DNA from: Kryptolebias marmoratus
Taxonomy: Eukaryota; Chordata; Actinopteri; Cyprinodontiformes; Rivulidae
Length of the DNA stretch: 64,000 nucleotides
Reading direction: 5' to 3'
Assembly (NCBI RefSeq): GCF_001649575.2
Contig: NC_051450.1
Location: forward strand, 18,389,912-18,453,911
Shown: piece by piece, positions 1 through 13,800 of the stretch
Position numbering within the stretch: position 1 is the first letter of the stretch
How the letters are laid out: each line of letters begins with the position of its first letter
Position numbers and translations under genes: made by a program
Notes under the pieces: generated by a model
What the model was told of the DNA's origin: nothing
The model's database searches: none
The model's input: only the letters and a program-made list of their open reading frames with translations

Positions 1-1820
1 AAGTCCCAGATGCTGCACAGATGCTGCACAGATGCTGCCCAGGTTGGCTGCTGCTGGTGAAAATGACCCACAGAAAGGTTTAGAGGTGTGGCAGCAGCGC
101 TAACGTTCGTATCTCACTGGGCTGCAGCTGTTGGAGACTCAACGCTGTGAGAAAATAAACAAATCTATTCGTCGGGGTCTGACTGATTTCTGAGTCATGA
201 GTCTGCGTTTTGAGCTGCCAGTATTTTAAATTCGAGTTTCTTTCTTTATGCAAACCTAAAGTAACTGTGGACATTATTTCATGGCCTATCTCTCCCCTCA
301 GCCTGGTTTTTACCACCTCTGCAGCTGCAACCATGTCTATCATTTAATTTACTGGAGCAGACGGTACAGACAGATAAGCAGATCTCAACCATTTTTTTAA
401 ATAATTGTTATCTGTGAGGTTTTTAGACCTGAACCTTCAGGGCTGTGTTCTCAGATAGTCTCTGTCGTAGGAGAGCTCCTGTGCAGGTGTCTAAAATACA
501 GCTTTGGCGCTTGAGAATATGTCGAAACTAACGTGAGAGCGGTTGAAGACGCCCGCTGCAACTCGGCGACTACTTCGATTGAAAATGTGGTGCGCTGATT
601 CTTTTTGAGCATGCTCAAAATTCAGCCAGTAAGTGATGTAATAAGTTAAGCCTCTGAGACTCGCACAAGGAAATTGAGAACCGACGTTCTGGAGCCTCCC
701 TCATGAATATGCTGTTCGCCAACCAGTCTCAGTGAAATGCTACCTTACAGCCCTCCCCAATAAAATCTGTGAAGTAAGTTAGAATTTTCCAGGAGTTATT
801 GCACTTGTATGATATTTGTGTATTTATTGAAGATTTTCTCTCCTTCGGCCACAAACGTGACGACTTCCTGAAGTTAGTTTATACTCCTGTAATCAGTTTG
901 ATTTAGGATTAATGTTATTAAAATCCTGATTCCTCTCCTAAACAAGCAGGAGTCGTTTGGCCTGCATCAAAGCTCAGCAGCACAGTTCCCTATCTGTGCT
1001 CAGGCTGAGTTGTGTGTGTGTGTGTGTTGTGGTGAGACCTTGACCTTGACTGCAGTCCCTAATGGAGGAGGCTGTTCTGTGAATGACTCAAACTCCCCAC
1101 ACCGCTCACTGGTATGTAGCAGCTCATAAAGCATGCTTACGTCCCGCTCGGGTTTCAGGGAGTGGAAGCCCGGCCCCGCCCCTTCGTCGCACTCTGAAAT
1201 AGCCACGTCCTTGTCCCCCCCGCCCCCCCACACCGATCACAGTGTGAGTCGGAGTGTTGTATATATGCGGCCGCGGTTGATTGAGGAGCAGATTGCTGGT
1301 GACAGGTCACACTGCGTTCTGTCGCTCCGACCCCTCAGATTAGCGACCCAACCCCCCCCCCCCTCTCTCTGAGCCCCCACCTGTTAGGATCACTCACACA
1401 CGCACACACAGTGGACAACCAGCATTAACAGACCTCTCTCATTTCTCCGCCGCTCACCCTGCTGGTTATAAAGGCCATTACGAGTCATCAAGGTGCATGT
1501 GTGTGTGTGTGTTTGCGCGCGTTTCCTGGCTAAGAGTGTGTGTGGGTTGAAAAAGACGCCTGTCACAGCACGCTCTCATAATTGCCCTCTTAGCCAATTA
1601 TCCCCCATTTAAAAGCAACTCACCTGCTCTGTTCCCGTGTCCACATGAATACGTGCACACTCACACTCTCACACACAAATACACACTCGGTAAATAACAC
1701 AGAAGCTTAATATTTAATCATTGTTTGTCCCTGAGTGATTTGTTTGTTTACCGCGTTTGTGTGTGTGTCGTATCGCTTTTTGATGTGGAAACCGCTCACG
1801 CCATTTCCTGTCTTCCTCAG
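1..1820 (+). other. pola1: Intron of pola1 (upstream part)
   Basis: No exon can be recognised here. The polymerase residues that should precede the exon at 1821 are not encoded, so the preceding exon lies left of the window. The stretch holds short (TG)n/(CA)n tracts (about 1010-1030, 1395-1410 and 1495-1512). A small AT-rich stretch at 1570-1625 has CATAATTG and CCAATTAT motifs and could be a weak regulatory element. Confidence 0.7.
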
Positions 1821-1853
1821 ATCCTGATGCACACCAAAGACATGGTTCAGAAG
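1821..1853 (+). CDS. pola1: pola1 coding exon a (33-bp microexon)
   Basis: Encodes [11 protein letters not shown], the conserved segment just before motif C. The acceptor is cttcctcag and the donor gtaagt. It starts and ends in phase 0. Confidence 0.85.
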
Positions 1854-4800
1854 GTAAGTTATTAGGTTTAATTTGTAAAAACGGGGCGCATGGCTTGACC
1901 ACATGACCAACACACAACTGCTGTAAATCATCTTACATGTGTAGAAAATGATGTCGAAATGTAAGGCGAAGGTTGCCTCTTTTGTTACGGATTGTTTCTT
2001 TTATTTTCCTTAATCAGAAAGCCCTTCATCATTTTCACAGATCAGACCAAAGAGGGGTGGGCTGTAATATGTTCACAGCACACATCTGTGTGAACAGTAT
2101 AAAGTTGTTTGGATTCATGGAGGCCTTATTTTTAGTTTCTTTTGAGAACCCCCATTGCATCACTCTCACACGCAGCACATTGGAGGGGATTCCCTTCGCA
2201 GCCCGCGGGCATCGTCACTGACCTTGACTCCGTGCTCCGAACACATTTCGCCATCTGGGTGCGGACAGCTCGTCGAGAAGCCGCGGGCTCGGCCGCCTGT
2301 GATCATTTCGGCACTGTCGTTACAGCAGGAGCTCATGCGATTGGATTTGCTACGGCCGAAGCCAGCGCTGAAATAATTGGGGAAATCCCACTTTCAGATC
2401 GCCTCCCTGGGAGAAATGTTCTCCGAGTTTAAACCCCCCGGGTACAAGTCTGTACTACAGCAGCATCAGGTTTAAGGCTTGAATTGAGCTTGGGCTGCTG
2501 CAGATCAGCATTTTCTCTAAATCATCTGTTTATTATTGTAATTAACCAAACTAAAAACTGATAACTCCGCTGCTGGGGTCGTAGGTTTGAACGGTTTGAC
2601 CAAATATTGGGTCAAAACGTTTGATCCAGTTGTTGGATTGGAGATGAGCCAGTAAAAACATGTATGAAGATGTTTAACCTTTAGTTTGCACTACACAATT
2701 AGCTTGGTTTCCTATAATAAAATGAGTTGATTCAAGCTAGCTGTTCGTCCGAGCTAGCAGCTAACCAGGTTGGAATTAGCTAATACTCCCAGAAGTTGGG
2801 TTGTTCTTTTCAACCCAACTTTTTAGTAGCTTTGATGCTAATTCCTTGTTTTTTTTTTATTTCCGTATGCATGACTCAGATGAATCTGGAAGTTATTTAT
2901 GGAGACACCGACTCCATCATGATCAACACTAACAGCAAATCTCTGGATGAAGTCTTCAAGCTGGGGAACAAGGTTTGGTTCGCCTCTTTGCACGTCCTCT
3001 CCCGTCTCCTTTCCTTCTCAGGTGCTCGACACCGACTCCTTCTGTGGGTTTTCTCTTTTTTTTTCAGGTCAAAGCAGAAGTAAACAAGCTGTACAAACTG
3101 CTCGAGATCGACATCGACGGCGTGTTCAAGTCCCTCCTGCTGCTGAAGAAAAAGAAGTACGCAGCTCTGGTGGTGGAGCAACAGGGCGAAGGGCGATACA
3201 GCGTGAAGCAGGAGCTCAAAGGCTTGGACATCGTCCGCAGGGATTGGTGTGATCTGGCTAAGGAATGTGGCAAGTATGTGAAATAAACCCAACTCTGGCA
3301 TTTTCTCTAATCGCGAACCAGATTCAGAATAAAAAAACTGTGAGAAGGGAAGGGTTTCATGTCCGTGTTGTCAAACTAGGGGTTTGTTAGTCTGTTTGCT
3401 GTTTGATTTATCCAACATTGTTGCAAAGATTTAAAGGAAAAAGGAGCTTTAGCTTTCTTTTTTCTTTAAAGATAAGGTGATCCTTGTAGAAATAAATGGA
3501 TATCTCAGTGACTTACACACAAACATGCATTCAGGTAGAAATGTTTTCTAATAAAATGTTGAAAAATATGACAGTTTATTCTGAAAACAATGGGAATTAG
3601 ATCTAAAAATCTGCCTCTAATGGTTACTCCTCTCTTCCAGCTATGTGATTGGTCAGATCTTGTCCGACCAGAGTCGTGACGCCATCGTGGAGAACATCCA
3701 GAAGCACCTGATGGAGGTTGGAGAGAAGGTAGCCGGTGGAGATATACCCCTCAGCCAGTATGAGATACACAAGGTGGGAGCGTGGCTGCAGCTGGATTCT
3801 TTCTGACCTCCCACTTTTAAGGTTCGCTGTTTCCTGTTTGTCGATCATCTACGTCTTCACCTTCCTTTCTCCTCCTCCTCCAGGCACTAACCAAAGATCC
3901 TCAGGACTACCCGGATAAGAAGAGTCTACCTCACGTCCACGTTGCTCTGTGGATAAACTCTCAGGGGGGTCACCGAGTCAAAGCTGGAGACACAGTCTCT
4001 TACCTCATCTGCAAGGTGCATAAAAAGAGGATATTTCCTCACTGTTACATCATAACTTGTGAAAAGCATTAGCTCATTGGTATTGCTCTTCAGGATGGCT
4101 CCACATTGGGAGCCAGTCAGCGAGCGTACGCTCTGGAGCAGCTTCAGAAGCAGGAGGGTCTCGGCGTGGACACGCAGTACTACCTGGCCCAGCAGGTCCA
4201 CCCTGTCGTTTCTCGCATCTGTGACCCGATCGAGGGGATCGACGGTGTGCTCATAGCCACCTGGCTCGGTAAGCTTCAGAAGACTTCAGATTGTGACTTG
4301 AGTCATGTCACATTGTTAGGATTTCTCTACATCAGCGGATCCCAAACTTTTTAGGTTTTTTTGGTTGACCCAAAAAATAACAGCAGTAGAGATTTGTGAT
4401 TATTTTTAATTTAAGTGTACAAACATTGCTAATAGGCCATTAAACAAGGCTATCATGGCCAAAAGAAACTACCATTCTAACTATTTTTTATCAATTTATG
4501 ACCCCTGTTTTGGTTTCTTGTAACATTTGTACCAAAACTCATTCTCTTAGCAATCTTTTTAAGCTTACTTTAAATTCCAGCGATCAACTCCGGACCCCAC
4601 ATTTGCTGTTTCATGAGCCACAGTGGGGTTCTGACTATGTTTTGCATAAACCATGGAGTAGAAAAGTCAAACTGCACTGTTTTTTTGTGTTTCAATGACA
4701 CAAACTGACCTCTGTAAGTTCATGTGACCTCAGCAGTTCAGACTTAGGCCTTGTTTAAAGTTACATGTAAGGGGTACTGGGTCCTTCTTGGTTGAGTTTT

Positions 4801-7800
4801 TGACAGCAGATGTTGTGTTAAACCACCAGTGTGTCCTTTCAAACATCATCAGATTAATAGAAAAGCACATCTAAAAGGAGCCATAGGAAGTTTGCAACAT
4901 CTGAGGTGATAATATTCTGGTAAAAGCTCCAAACAGATGTTTTATTGAAGGTGTTGGAGTTTCGTTTGTTCTCAGGAAAATGGTTTTAATTCTGAGCGTT
5001 ATTGTCTTGTGTCAGGTCTGGACCCGAGTCACTTCAGGTCCCAGCAGCAGTATCAGAGGGAGGAGGAGGCCGACGGCATGCTGGGAGGACCGGTTCAGCT
5101 CATGGATGAGGAGCGTTATAAAGACTGCGAGAGGTTCACCTTCACCTGCCCCCAGTGCTTCACGGACAACACCTATGACAGTGTCTTCCAAGGCGCCGTG
5201 AGTAAACGTGGACACGAGCGTGAGTCGTAAACGCACCATTTGCGGCTTGTTCTGCAGAACTGAGAAATTCAGGATTTGGGGATTTATGCCGTTACTAAGA
5301 AGGAAGTGTCAGGGTGTGAGCTGCTGCAGAGGCGCTGACGCTCACACCTGCAGACGGTCATAAAATAATGTATCATTTGGATTCTCATCAAACCCCTGAG
5401 TGACACCTTGTGTCCTGTGGGAAAGACATGGTCGTCCTGGAAGAGACTACTCCCATCAGGGTTAAAACGTTTCACCAGAGGCAGCTTTAATCTTTATTTG
5501 CGCCGGCCAGTTTTCCAAACCGAGCAACCCAAGTTTGGTTCAACAGTTCAGGGTTCTGCCTCACACAGACTGAAGAAAAAGTGTGTGGAGACCCAAATGA
5601 AGAGTATCTGAGGGTTGGAGACTTGTGTTTCCGAAGGCATTTCTGTAAAACTTCTTCCTGCTTTAGTCATCCTCCATATTGTGTCTCTGACTGTATTTTT
5701 AGACAGCTGCCTGGCTCCAGAACGGACTCTGTTTTCATTGGCATAGTTTGGACTCCACAACTTGAAAAGCCTTTCCTTAACCCTGCTGCTCTGTGGACAC
5801 ACACACACACATATACACACTCATCTCCTTCCATTTGTCAGGCCAAGGTCCTGTGCTGGAGTGTTATCAGCCTCTAATGAGGAGCAGGGCACGCAGCTTT
5901 TTCTTGTCTGGAAGATACTAATAAAAGTGACAAGCCTCTGTCCTCGGCAGGAGCAGAGAGCCCGCGTTAAATGAGGCAGGAGTTTTAAACACACTCCAGG
6001 AAAGGATTATGTCATTACACTTTTAGGCTTGATTGTGTTTTACTTAAAAAAAAAAAAAAACAGTCAAAAACTTAATAATAATAATTAGTTGGAACCTAGC
6101 ATTCCTATCACCTGCCACCTTTCACACCAGTTTCAGACTGAGACTATATTTTGTTAAGGAATGATAAAAGTGTAGCTGTTTTGGTCAAACCTTGTAAAAT
6201 AAAGTGATGTGAATCATTCGATGTTACACTGAGTGACTCTCAGCTACTACCACATCAAATTTTAGCTCAATATCTATCAATTCACTGCGTTATGGCCGTT
6301 TGTTGTGTTGGCTAACGTTCTTATGAGCTATTTTGCCGGCAGACGAGGTTGATTGCAAACAGTTTAAACCAGTGGTGTCCAATCCTGGTCCTCGAGGGCC
6401 ACCATCCTGCAGGTTTTACTTGTTTCTCTGCTCCAACACACCTGATTTGAATCAATGGGTGATTAACAGGCTTCTGCAGAACATGAAGAGGTAATTAAAT
6501 GATTGAATCAGGTGTGTTGGACCAAGGAAAGAAGTAAAACTTGCAGGATAGNAACAAGGAAAACATGCAGGACGGTGGCCCTCCAGGACCAGGATTGGAG
6601 ACCCCTGGTTTTAAACAAAGATCTTTCACCACCTGTTAGACACACACCAAACTTTAGGTCAGTATCTGTAAAATTAATCGAGTTGTAGCCTTTTTTTGTT
6701 TGTTTTTTTATAGACAGTTGCCTGTGGCAGACATCTTGAATGAAGTTGAAGCCAGCGTATTGTTAAAAAAAACAAGAAAAATCCCTTTGACACATTTTCA
6801 AACTTCAGAATAACCAGGAACCGAGAGCTCGCCGGCCCTGCGTGAGTACGAGGCCGGCATGCACACAGGCGCGCTGCGAACCGATAAGACAGTAAGTTAA
6901 TTAAGGTGGCGAACACGGTCTAACAGCTCAGTGAGAAGGGGAGGACAGTTGGGGCCTTGACTCCGTCGCTGACACCGAGCCAGAGATGGTCGGAGGAGGC
7001 GGTGATGGATGATGGAGCACAGACAGGGGAGGAAAGCTGTTTGACGGGGGGGGGGTTAGCCAAAGAGGGGGGACGAAAAGAGTGTTTGGTAACCTGCGCG
7101 GACGGCAGGAAGCGGAGCGCTGTTCAAGCTGCACGTTATCAAACAATGACATTTCACGTCACTAACGAGCCTCGCGAACCCAGTAAGGCACTCCGTTCCG
7201 TGTTTTGTCGTTTTATTTAACACTCCTGTAATAAAACGGCTGCCAAGCAGGCGGTGCGTAGTTTTGAACAGATACGTCTCGTTTAGGTGGGAGAGTTCTT
7301 GTGTCAGAGCGAAGTCTGGAATGAAACAAAGTGAGATAAAGAGCTGGAGAAGGGAGGCTGCTTTCACCAGACTCAAATTAAAGACCTAGCATTCCTCCTG
7401 CCTTTCATGCCGGAGCTTTAAACTAAAATCAGTTCATGGTAAAATTATGTAAATGATGCTAAGATCTCAGACAGTTGTTGGGGATGAGCCTCAGCTACTT
7501 CCACGTTCATTTTAGCTCAGTATCTGTAAGTTAAAGCTGCTTTTTCTGCTGGCCGAGGTTGATTATCTGTGTTAAACAGTTTTAAACATACAGCCAATAA
7601 TTAGTTTAATCAGAGATATTGGCTCAGTGTGTGTTTGCTAATGTCTGTTAGCTTTGGTGGTTTGTTTCATTCAAAGAGAGAGAATCAAATTGTCAGAAAA
7701 TGTGATTGTTTTTTTTTCTTTTCCTAAAAATAAAAGTCACACAAGTGTGTTACTGGGTGTGTAGGGGGGTGTCACATGCATAGCTCCCCGTCTTTGACTT

Positions 7801-10800
7801 CTCCTCAGAAACCCTTTTTTATTTATTTATTTATTTTGCTGTCAGTGCGACAGGTAAATGGAGTTCAGGTTCCGAGGGGGCAAGTGTTTAAAGTCGTCAC
7901 ATTTAGTGTAATTGTCATGTACCATGGCTTGGTTTTTTTTCTTCATTGCATTAACTATGACCCTTGCTGTCAAGCGGACAGTTCAGCGGGGTCATGCTGA
8001 CCCTGTTTTCGTCAGGCTCCAGTAATGTTAAAATTTACTGGACTGTCGGGGTGCTTTCAGCTCTTATACCATCAGTGTTTGACATGTTCTTTTGTGGTGC
8101 TTTAAAGTTAACGGACAAGTTTCTGTGTTGCAACACAACTGCTTTTCCTGATTACAGTGGTAAAAAAAAAAAATGGAGCTATGATGATTTCCTGTATACA
8201 TGCTCTATATTTATGCACAGGAGAGTGAGATTATAGTAATTGCATGACCTCTGCAGTAGTTTCTGCTGACTTCAAACAGACTCCGACATGTAGAAACCGT
8301 GTAATATATAAATTGGATTTGGTTGGCTAAAATACGGCTCTAATCTCTGATAATTGTCCTTTTTGTTGGTCAGCATTTAGTCCTTCCTGTCGCAGTGCTG
8401 TGGAAATGAAAATGTGAAGCGTTATTTTGGGTGCTCTTGGTGAAATGCAGATTTGGGACAGCATCTCGCTTAACCTGGAACTAGTTCGCGAATGATGTTT
8501 GTGAACGAGTCTCCAAAATGTCTGGGAACATTCACGAGGGTTCTCAGTTTCCTAGCTGGAGTCGTAGGGCCTTGTTTGAATGTTAAACATTCTCAGAGTT
8601 GCTGCAGGGGAAAAAACAGCTGAGGCTACAAATAATAAAGGTGCTAAAACCTGCTAGCGCTGCTGCTGCTTTTGGAGACTAGTTGGTGAATCTAAATCCA
8701 AATTGTCTGAAAAAAGGCAAATTTCTTGTTGCCGTCTCAGCAAATTCTGAGTGTTTGCAACCAAATGAAAAACGAATCATGCAGCTGCGTTTTGCACAGC
8801 TAATTTGCGAAAATCTGGCTTATTTTTGTGTTCACGTCTTGTAAAACTCCGTAGTCAAATGCTCTTAAGATGAATTCTAGACGCCAGGGACAAAATCGAG
8901 ACGCCCGCAACGACTCGGTGACTATTCGGGGAGAGAATTTGTCCCGCAAGTTTTTGTTCAAAATGCAAGCGACAATCTGCGAGCATCTGAAACTCAAACG
9001 AGGAAGCTAAGAACCCCCGCGAACGTCGAAACACACCATAATTGTTTATTTTAAAGGTCTAAATGTGTCGATGTTTATTTGTAAGGTGTATTCCTGTAGA
9101 ATAAGTTATAAACGTAGGGCAGCTGCTAAGGTGGGAACGATGTGGTGGCCAATAAAATGATGTACATCCTAGTGGTCACTTTTATTATTGCAGCTTCAAA
9201 CGATAATTCGCCTTTTTTCTTGCGAGTCGCAGCCTGGTGAGACGCTGGCCTTTGGCAGATTGTGTTTCAGAGTCCACCAAAGCGAGTTAATAAGCTGTCG
9301 GTTCATCTTTCTCTTCAGGGCGACAAGCTGGAGGCCGGTTTGATGAGATGCTGCCACGCAGACTGTGCGACTCGTCTCTTTCGTCACGTTGACAACATCA
9401 GCAACAAACTGCTGCTGGACATCCGCCGCCACATTAAAAAATACTACTCTGTGAGTATTCCTCCTTTCATTCATGTTCGTCTTCTTTGCTTTTCGAGGCT
9501 AAACGTTAAACCTTAAACCTGATATCTTTCGTGTGATTTGAGGCTACATTTAGGCTTTAAGCAGCATGAGCGGTGTTGCTTAGAGTTCAAATATCTCTAA
9601 ACACTTTGTTAAATAATTTCATTCAGTGGTTCATTTGACAAAACACAAACTCAAGTGGTTCAAGAAACCCCCGCGTAGTGTAATGAAATAGTCAAAACTT
9701 GTGAAAATTGACCTTCCGCAAAGTGTCTATGAAATGTTTAAACTGTATTTAACTCAATGGGGGTTGCAACAAATGCAGTAATGTTAAGAGATGTTAGAGT
9801 AAAAAAGAAAACCTCAGCAGGGCAGCAGGCTGACATTTTCAGCCAAAGATCACACTGTGTGTAGGGGGGGGGCTTGCGGGAGCAAAATAATACCTAAATT
9901 ACCATTCATATATTGAACTTTAGCCAGAAATTGCATATGCAGTTGTCTTGGATGGCATACATAAACACCAGTAATGACAAAACACATTCACTTTACACCG
10001 TTAATCCAGCAAAAATAGGATTTCTCTGCTACAACTAACCGCTGCTGCTGTTTGCACTTGCACATAACCGTAACCAGATAAACGCAGATTAGTAACCATG
10101 TCATGAGAAACCGACAGCGGTGTAAAGGTTTATTATCGGCATGAACTGTGATGATTTTTGTTTGAGATTAAAGCTCCTTTAACCCACTTTGCTCCTGGTT
10201 TAGCTCAGACTAGCCGTTAGCTCGTTACTGCTCAGAATTAAACTCTTATTTCTCCAAACTGAGGTCGTTCAAAGAGCCATCTACAACAGGTAAGATGTTA
10301 ATTGTTCGTAACCTTTGCACAGAACCCCACTTCAAGTAACGGGACTCGCGTCACAGACAGTTTATTTCAGTTCCAAACAACAAGCTACGCGGTTTCTCGC
10401 GTTTTTTTTGCGTCCTTCTCTGCCACGCTTCTACGCACTGCTGGACGGATTCTTCTGGGATGCCTCTCAGCTCCGTCATTATGGGCCTTTTGACGGCCTC
10501 CATGCTCTCCAAACGTGTCCCCTTGATGATCCCCTTGAGTTTGGGGAAAAGAATAAAGTTGCACGGAGCGAGATGAGGTGAACAGGGTTGCATGTTTCAG
10601 CACGGCGAGCTTCTCCTCGGTCAGGAAACGCCGGCTGCTCGGGGCGCCGAGTGCAGCAGCCACGAACCTGCCCTGCCACGACAGGGTCTCTGTGTGGACT
10701 CGCTGATGACCGCCTGGCCCTTACTGTGGACGATACCTCCTCGCACAGCTCGCCTCGTAAAACTCTGACGTGAAAGGCAGCGGGCCAAAGGCATTTCTTC

Positions 10801-13800
10801 AAGGAGTGCTAGGCCCTCGCTTGAATGTGTAACGTTAAAGTTTCAGGAAGCATGTTATGAAGCAAAGTGGGGAAAGCCTCCGTTTTTTTCTGAACTGTCA
10901 CCTTGAGAAGCAGAAAATGTAAAACGGCGCATTGAACTGTTCCCTTTTAGCCTGAGAGCAAATTAAACTGGATGCCTGTGTTGTCTCCCTCTCTCCAGGG
11001 TTGCTTCCAACACCTTGGTTTTGAGTGTGTGGAATGCACTGTCTGTAAATGTGTGTGTGTGTATGTGGGGGGGTAACTCTCCCACAGTGCTGAACAGAAA
11101 TCAATTAGTGCGGTGAATGTGAGGGGATCTAGTCCCCCTCGGCCCCTTTGTTATTATGTGTGAAACAGCTGCTACCACAGAATACTTACACAGCAACACA
11201 CACTCCCTCACACGCACACACACCACTGTAGGCTGAACAGCAGTGGACACAGCACACACAGCGAGGCAATGAAGAGGGGTAATATTGTGTAATTAAGGAT
11301 TCCTTTCAGACTGAGGGAGAGTTCAAATAGAGCTGTTTGTCTGGCCGGAGAGAGTGAAAGCTCTGTACCTCTGTGTGTGTAGGTGTGTGTGTGTGTGCAC
11401 GCAAACACAAGTGTGTTGGCGTCTTGAGCTGGGACCACAGACACATTAATCATTAAGAAAATTACCTCCTGCACCCCCGTCCCACCAACATCCCCACGAT
11501 TATCAATAAGCCTGCACCCTGAGAATGAGCAAACACTTGTTCACAACCTCACACACACACACACACTCACTCATCACGCCTGCCTTGTCTCAACCTGCTG
11601 TCTTCGGCAAAATGAGAGATTTGTTTGTTTCCTGAGCCACCCAGTTCTTCGTTTTCTCTTCTTCTTCTTCTTCGTGTTGTTTTTTTTTTAACCCCTCCCA
11701 TCCAACCGCCGTTGCCATGGCATTTAACAAATTATTGCAATTACCCCTCGTCATGTGGGTCGCCCCTGGAAACGGGCTGAGGGGCAAGGGAAGAAAAGGG
11801 GGTTGGATAGAGAGAGGGTGAATGAAGACCAGAGAAGGTGATAATCCTGTTTTGAACAAAAGGTCAAATTGTTGAATAGTGAAGCTTTGATTAAGCGGAC
11901 GAGGTACAAAGTGGAACCGTTTGAGCTCTTTTCACTGTGTGTGTGTGTGAAGTGGACCGATTTTTAGGTCCGTTCCTCTCGGAGCTGGAGACGCGGACAG
12001 GCGAAGCCCAGGAAGCAGCTTGGGGTCTTTCTGCTGCTTGAGTGCGAGACTCCGGCAGGTGGATTCCTCTGCTGCAGCAGAAAGCCCCGAACGACTCCGG
12101 CATAAACTTCTTCGCCACGAAAACACACCTACCGTCTTCAAACGTGACAAATATGTCATTTATTCAAACAAACACTTCAAACGAAAAGGATCAGAAGTCA
12201 GTTTTTTGTAATATTTGTTCCCCACAAAGAGTTACAACTAAATGTCGACTAGCTTAACCCGGTTTGTCTTAAAGCTAATTATTCTAATTTGAAACTCTTC
12301 TAACGAGCAGTAAGGAAACGCGTAATTAAAGATAAATAAGCATTAAAACTTGTATAGATGTATAAAAACTGACTGGAGAGACTGAATGCCAGCCAGTGTT
12401 TTATGATAAATACCAGAAGGATTGCTCTGGCAGCCATATTGAATCGAGGTTTCTCCAAAGGTAATCTGCTATAAAGCTTAATTTTAAATAGTTTATTTTT
12501 AGGTTAACCAGCAGTCTGTCAAATTTCTTATTTGCATTTTCAGAGCACTGATGTGATAATTGCTTGAAAATCCGCGTAGCTCGGATATAATGACTGTGCC
12601 GTGATGTTTGCGTTATAAAAACGAGGAAACAATCACGACAACGCGTGAAAATCTGCGGGCTTTTCCTTTACTCGGTAAAGACAAAGATGCTTCATCGTTG
12701 GCCACGTTATGCAAATAAAAGCTTTATTTTATTAGTTTCTTTTGGGGAAAGCATCTAAATGAGGTTACCAAGTTGAGAAAAGGAGGAAAACTTAGGAGTA
12801 AGTGAGGAAACAAAGGATATTGTCATTTTTATTCTATATTTTTTTAACGCTGCTAATCACAATTTCCCCTAAAGCCTGTATTTTTCTATTGCCTGTTCAC
12901 TTTTGTCCAGAACACACACACATATATATGTATTATTACTTGAAAAATTACTTTAAGGTTAAATGGATTATTACAGAAGTTGCCCAATCTTTTTGACTGA
13001 CTGGTGAATTGCCTAAATGTTTCATTATTAAGCAGCCCTTTTAGTGAGGCGTTTGAGGGTCAGAAAAAAGGTTCTCTTTGACTACAGTCTTTTTTTTTTT
13101 TTTTTTAAATTACACTTTGCCTAATATGTTCTTTCAGTTGCAGCGGGAAAGTACAGCACTAAAAGGTATTTTGAAACCTCAAACCATGAGCTGTAACAAT
13201 GCAGCAGCTCAAAGAGGTTTTGGCAGGAAAGCAAGCAGACAGAGGAAGAAGTAGAGGGGAGGGTATATTTCCTGGTGGGCCCTGTCGTGGCCTGGTCTTG
13301 CCTCTGTTTGGTTAAATTATGTGGAACTCATTTGACGTCTGCATTCAGTGTGTCAGGTATCCACTGCTATAATTATGCAATTATGAGCCTTTAGTCTCTC
13401 AGGTCCGACTGTACAACCCCCTCTCCCCCCTTCTTCGCTCAGGCAAAATGCTTCAATTAGATGTTTTTTTTATTTTTTTTCCACCCTGCCTCACTGTCGC
13501 TTCATGTTTTTAATCCTTTCTGTGCGGCGTACAGGTCTAATGCACTTACTCCTTATTATTTTGTTGTTATTATTTATGATTGTGTGTGAACAGAAAGGGG
13601 TTGTGTCTTCGTCGTTTCCCATGATGCTCAGTTCTTCAGCGCAAGAGTGTCAGAGGTGTTGCGGTAATTAGTTCTGGAGCTGGGATTTGTGAGCAAAGCT
13701 GTGAACTCCGGGACTTTCTAATTGATTTGGGACATATGTGTGTGTTTTGGTTTCTTTTAGAAGAGATTGGCTCGGACGGTGTGTGTGTTAGCTCTGTGAA

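Larger units (their letters stand above)
5198..9318 (+). other. pola1: Long intron of pola1 (4.1 kb)
   Basis: There is no coding exon. It holds the TIR element at 6369-6608, two copies of the palindrome-ended repeat family near 6095-6340 and 7386-7625, an A tract at 6045-6060 and a (CA)n tract near 5798-5820. The remainder shows nothing I can name. Confidence 0.6.
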
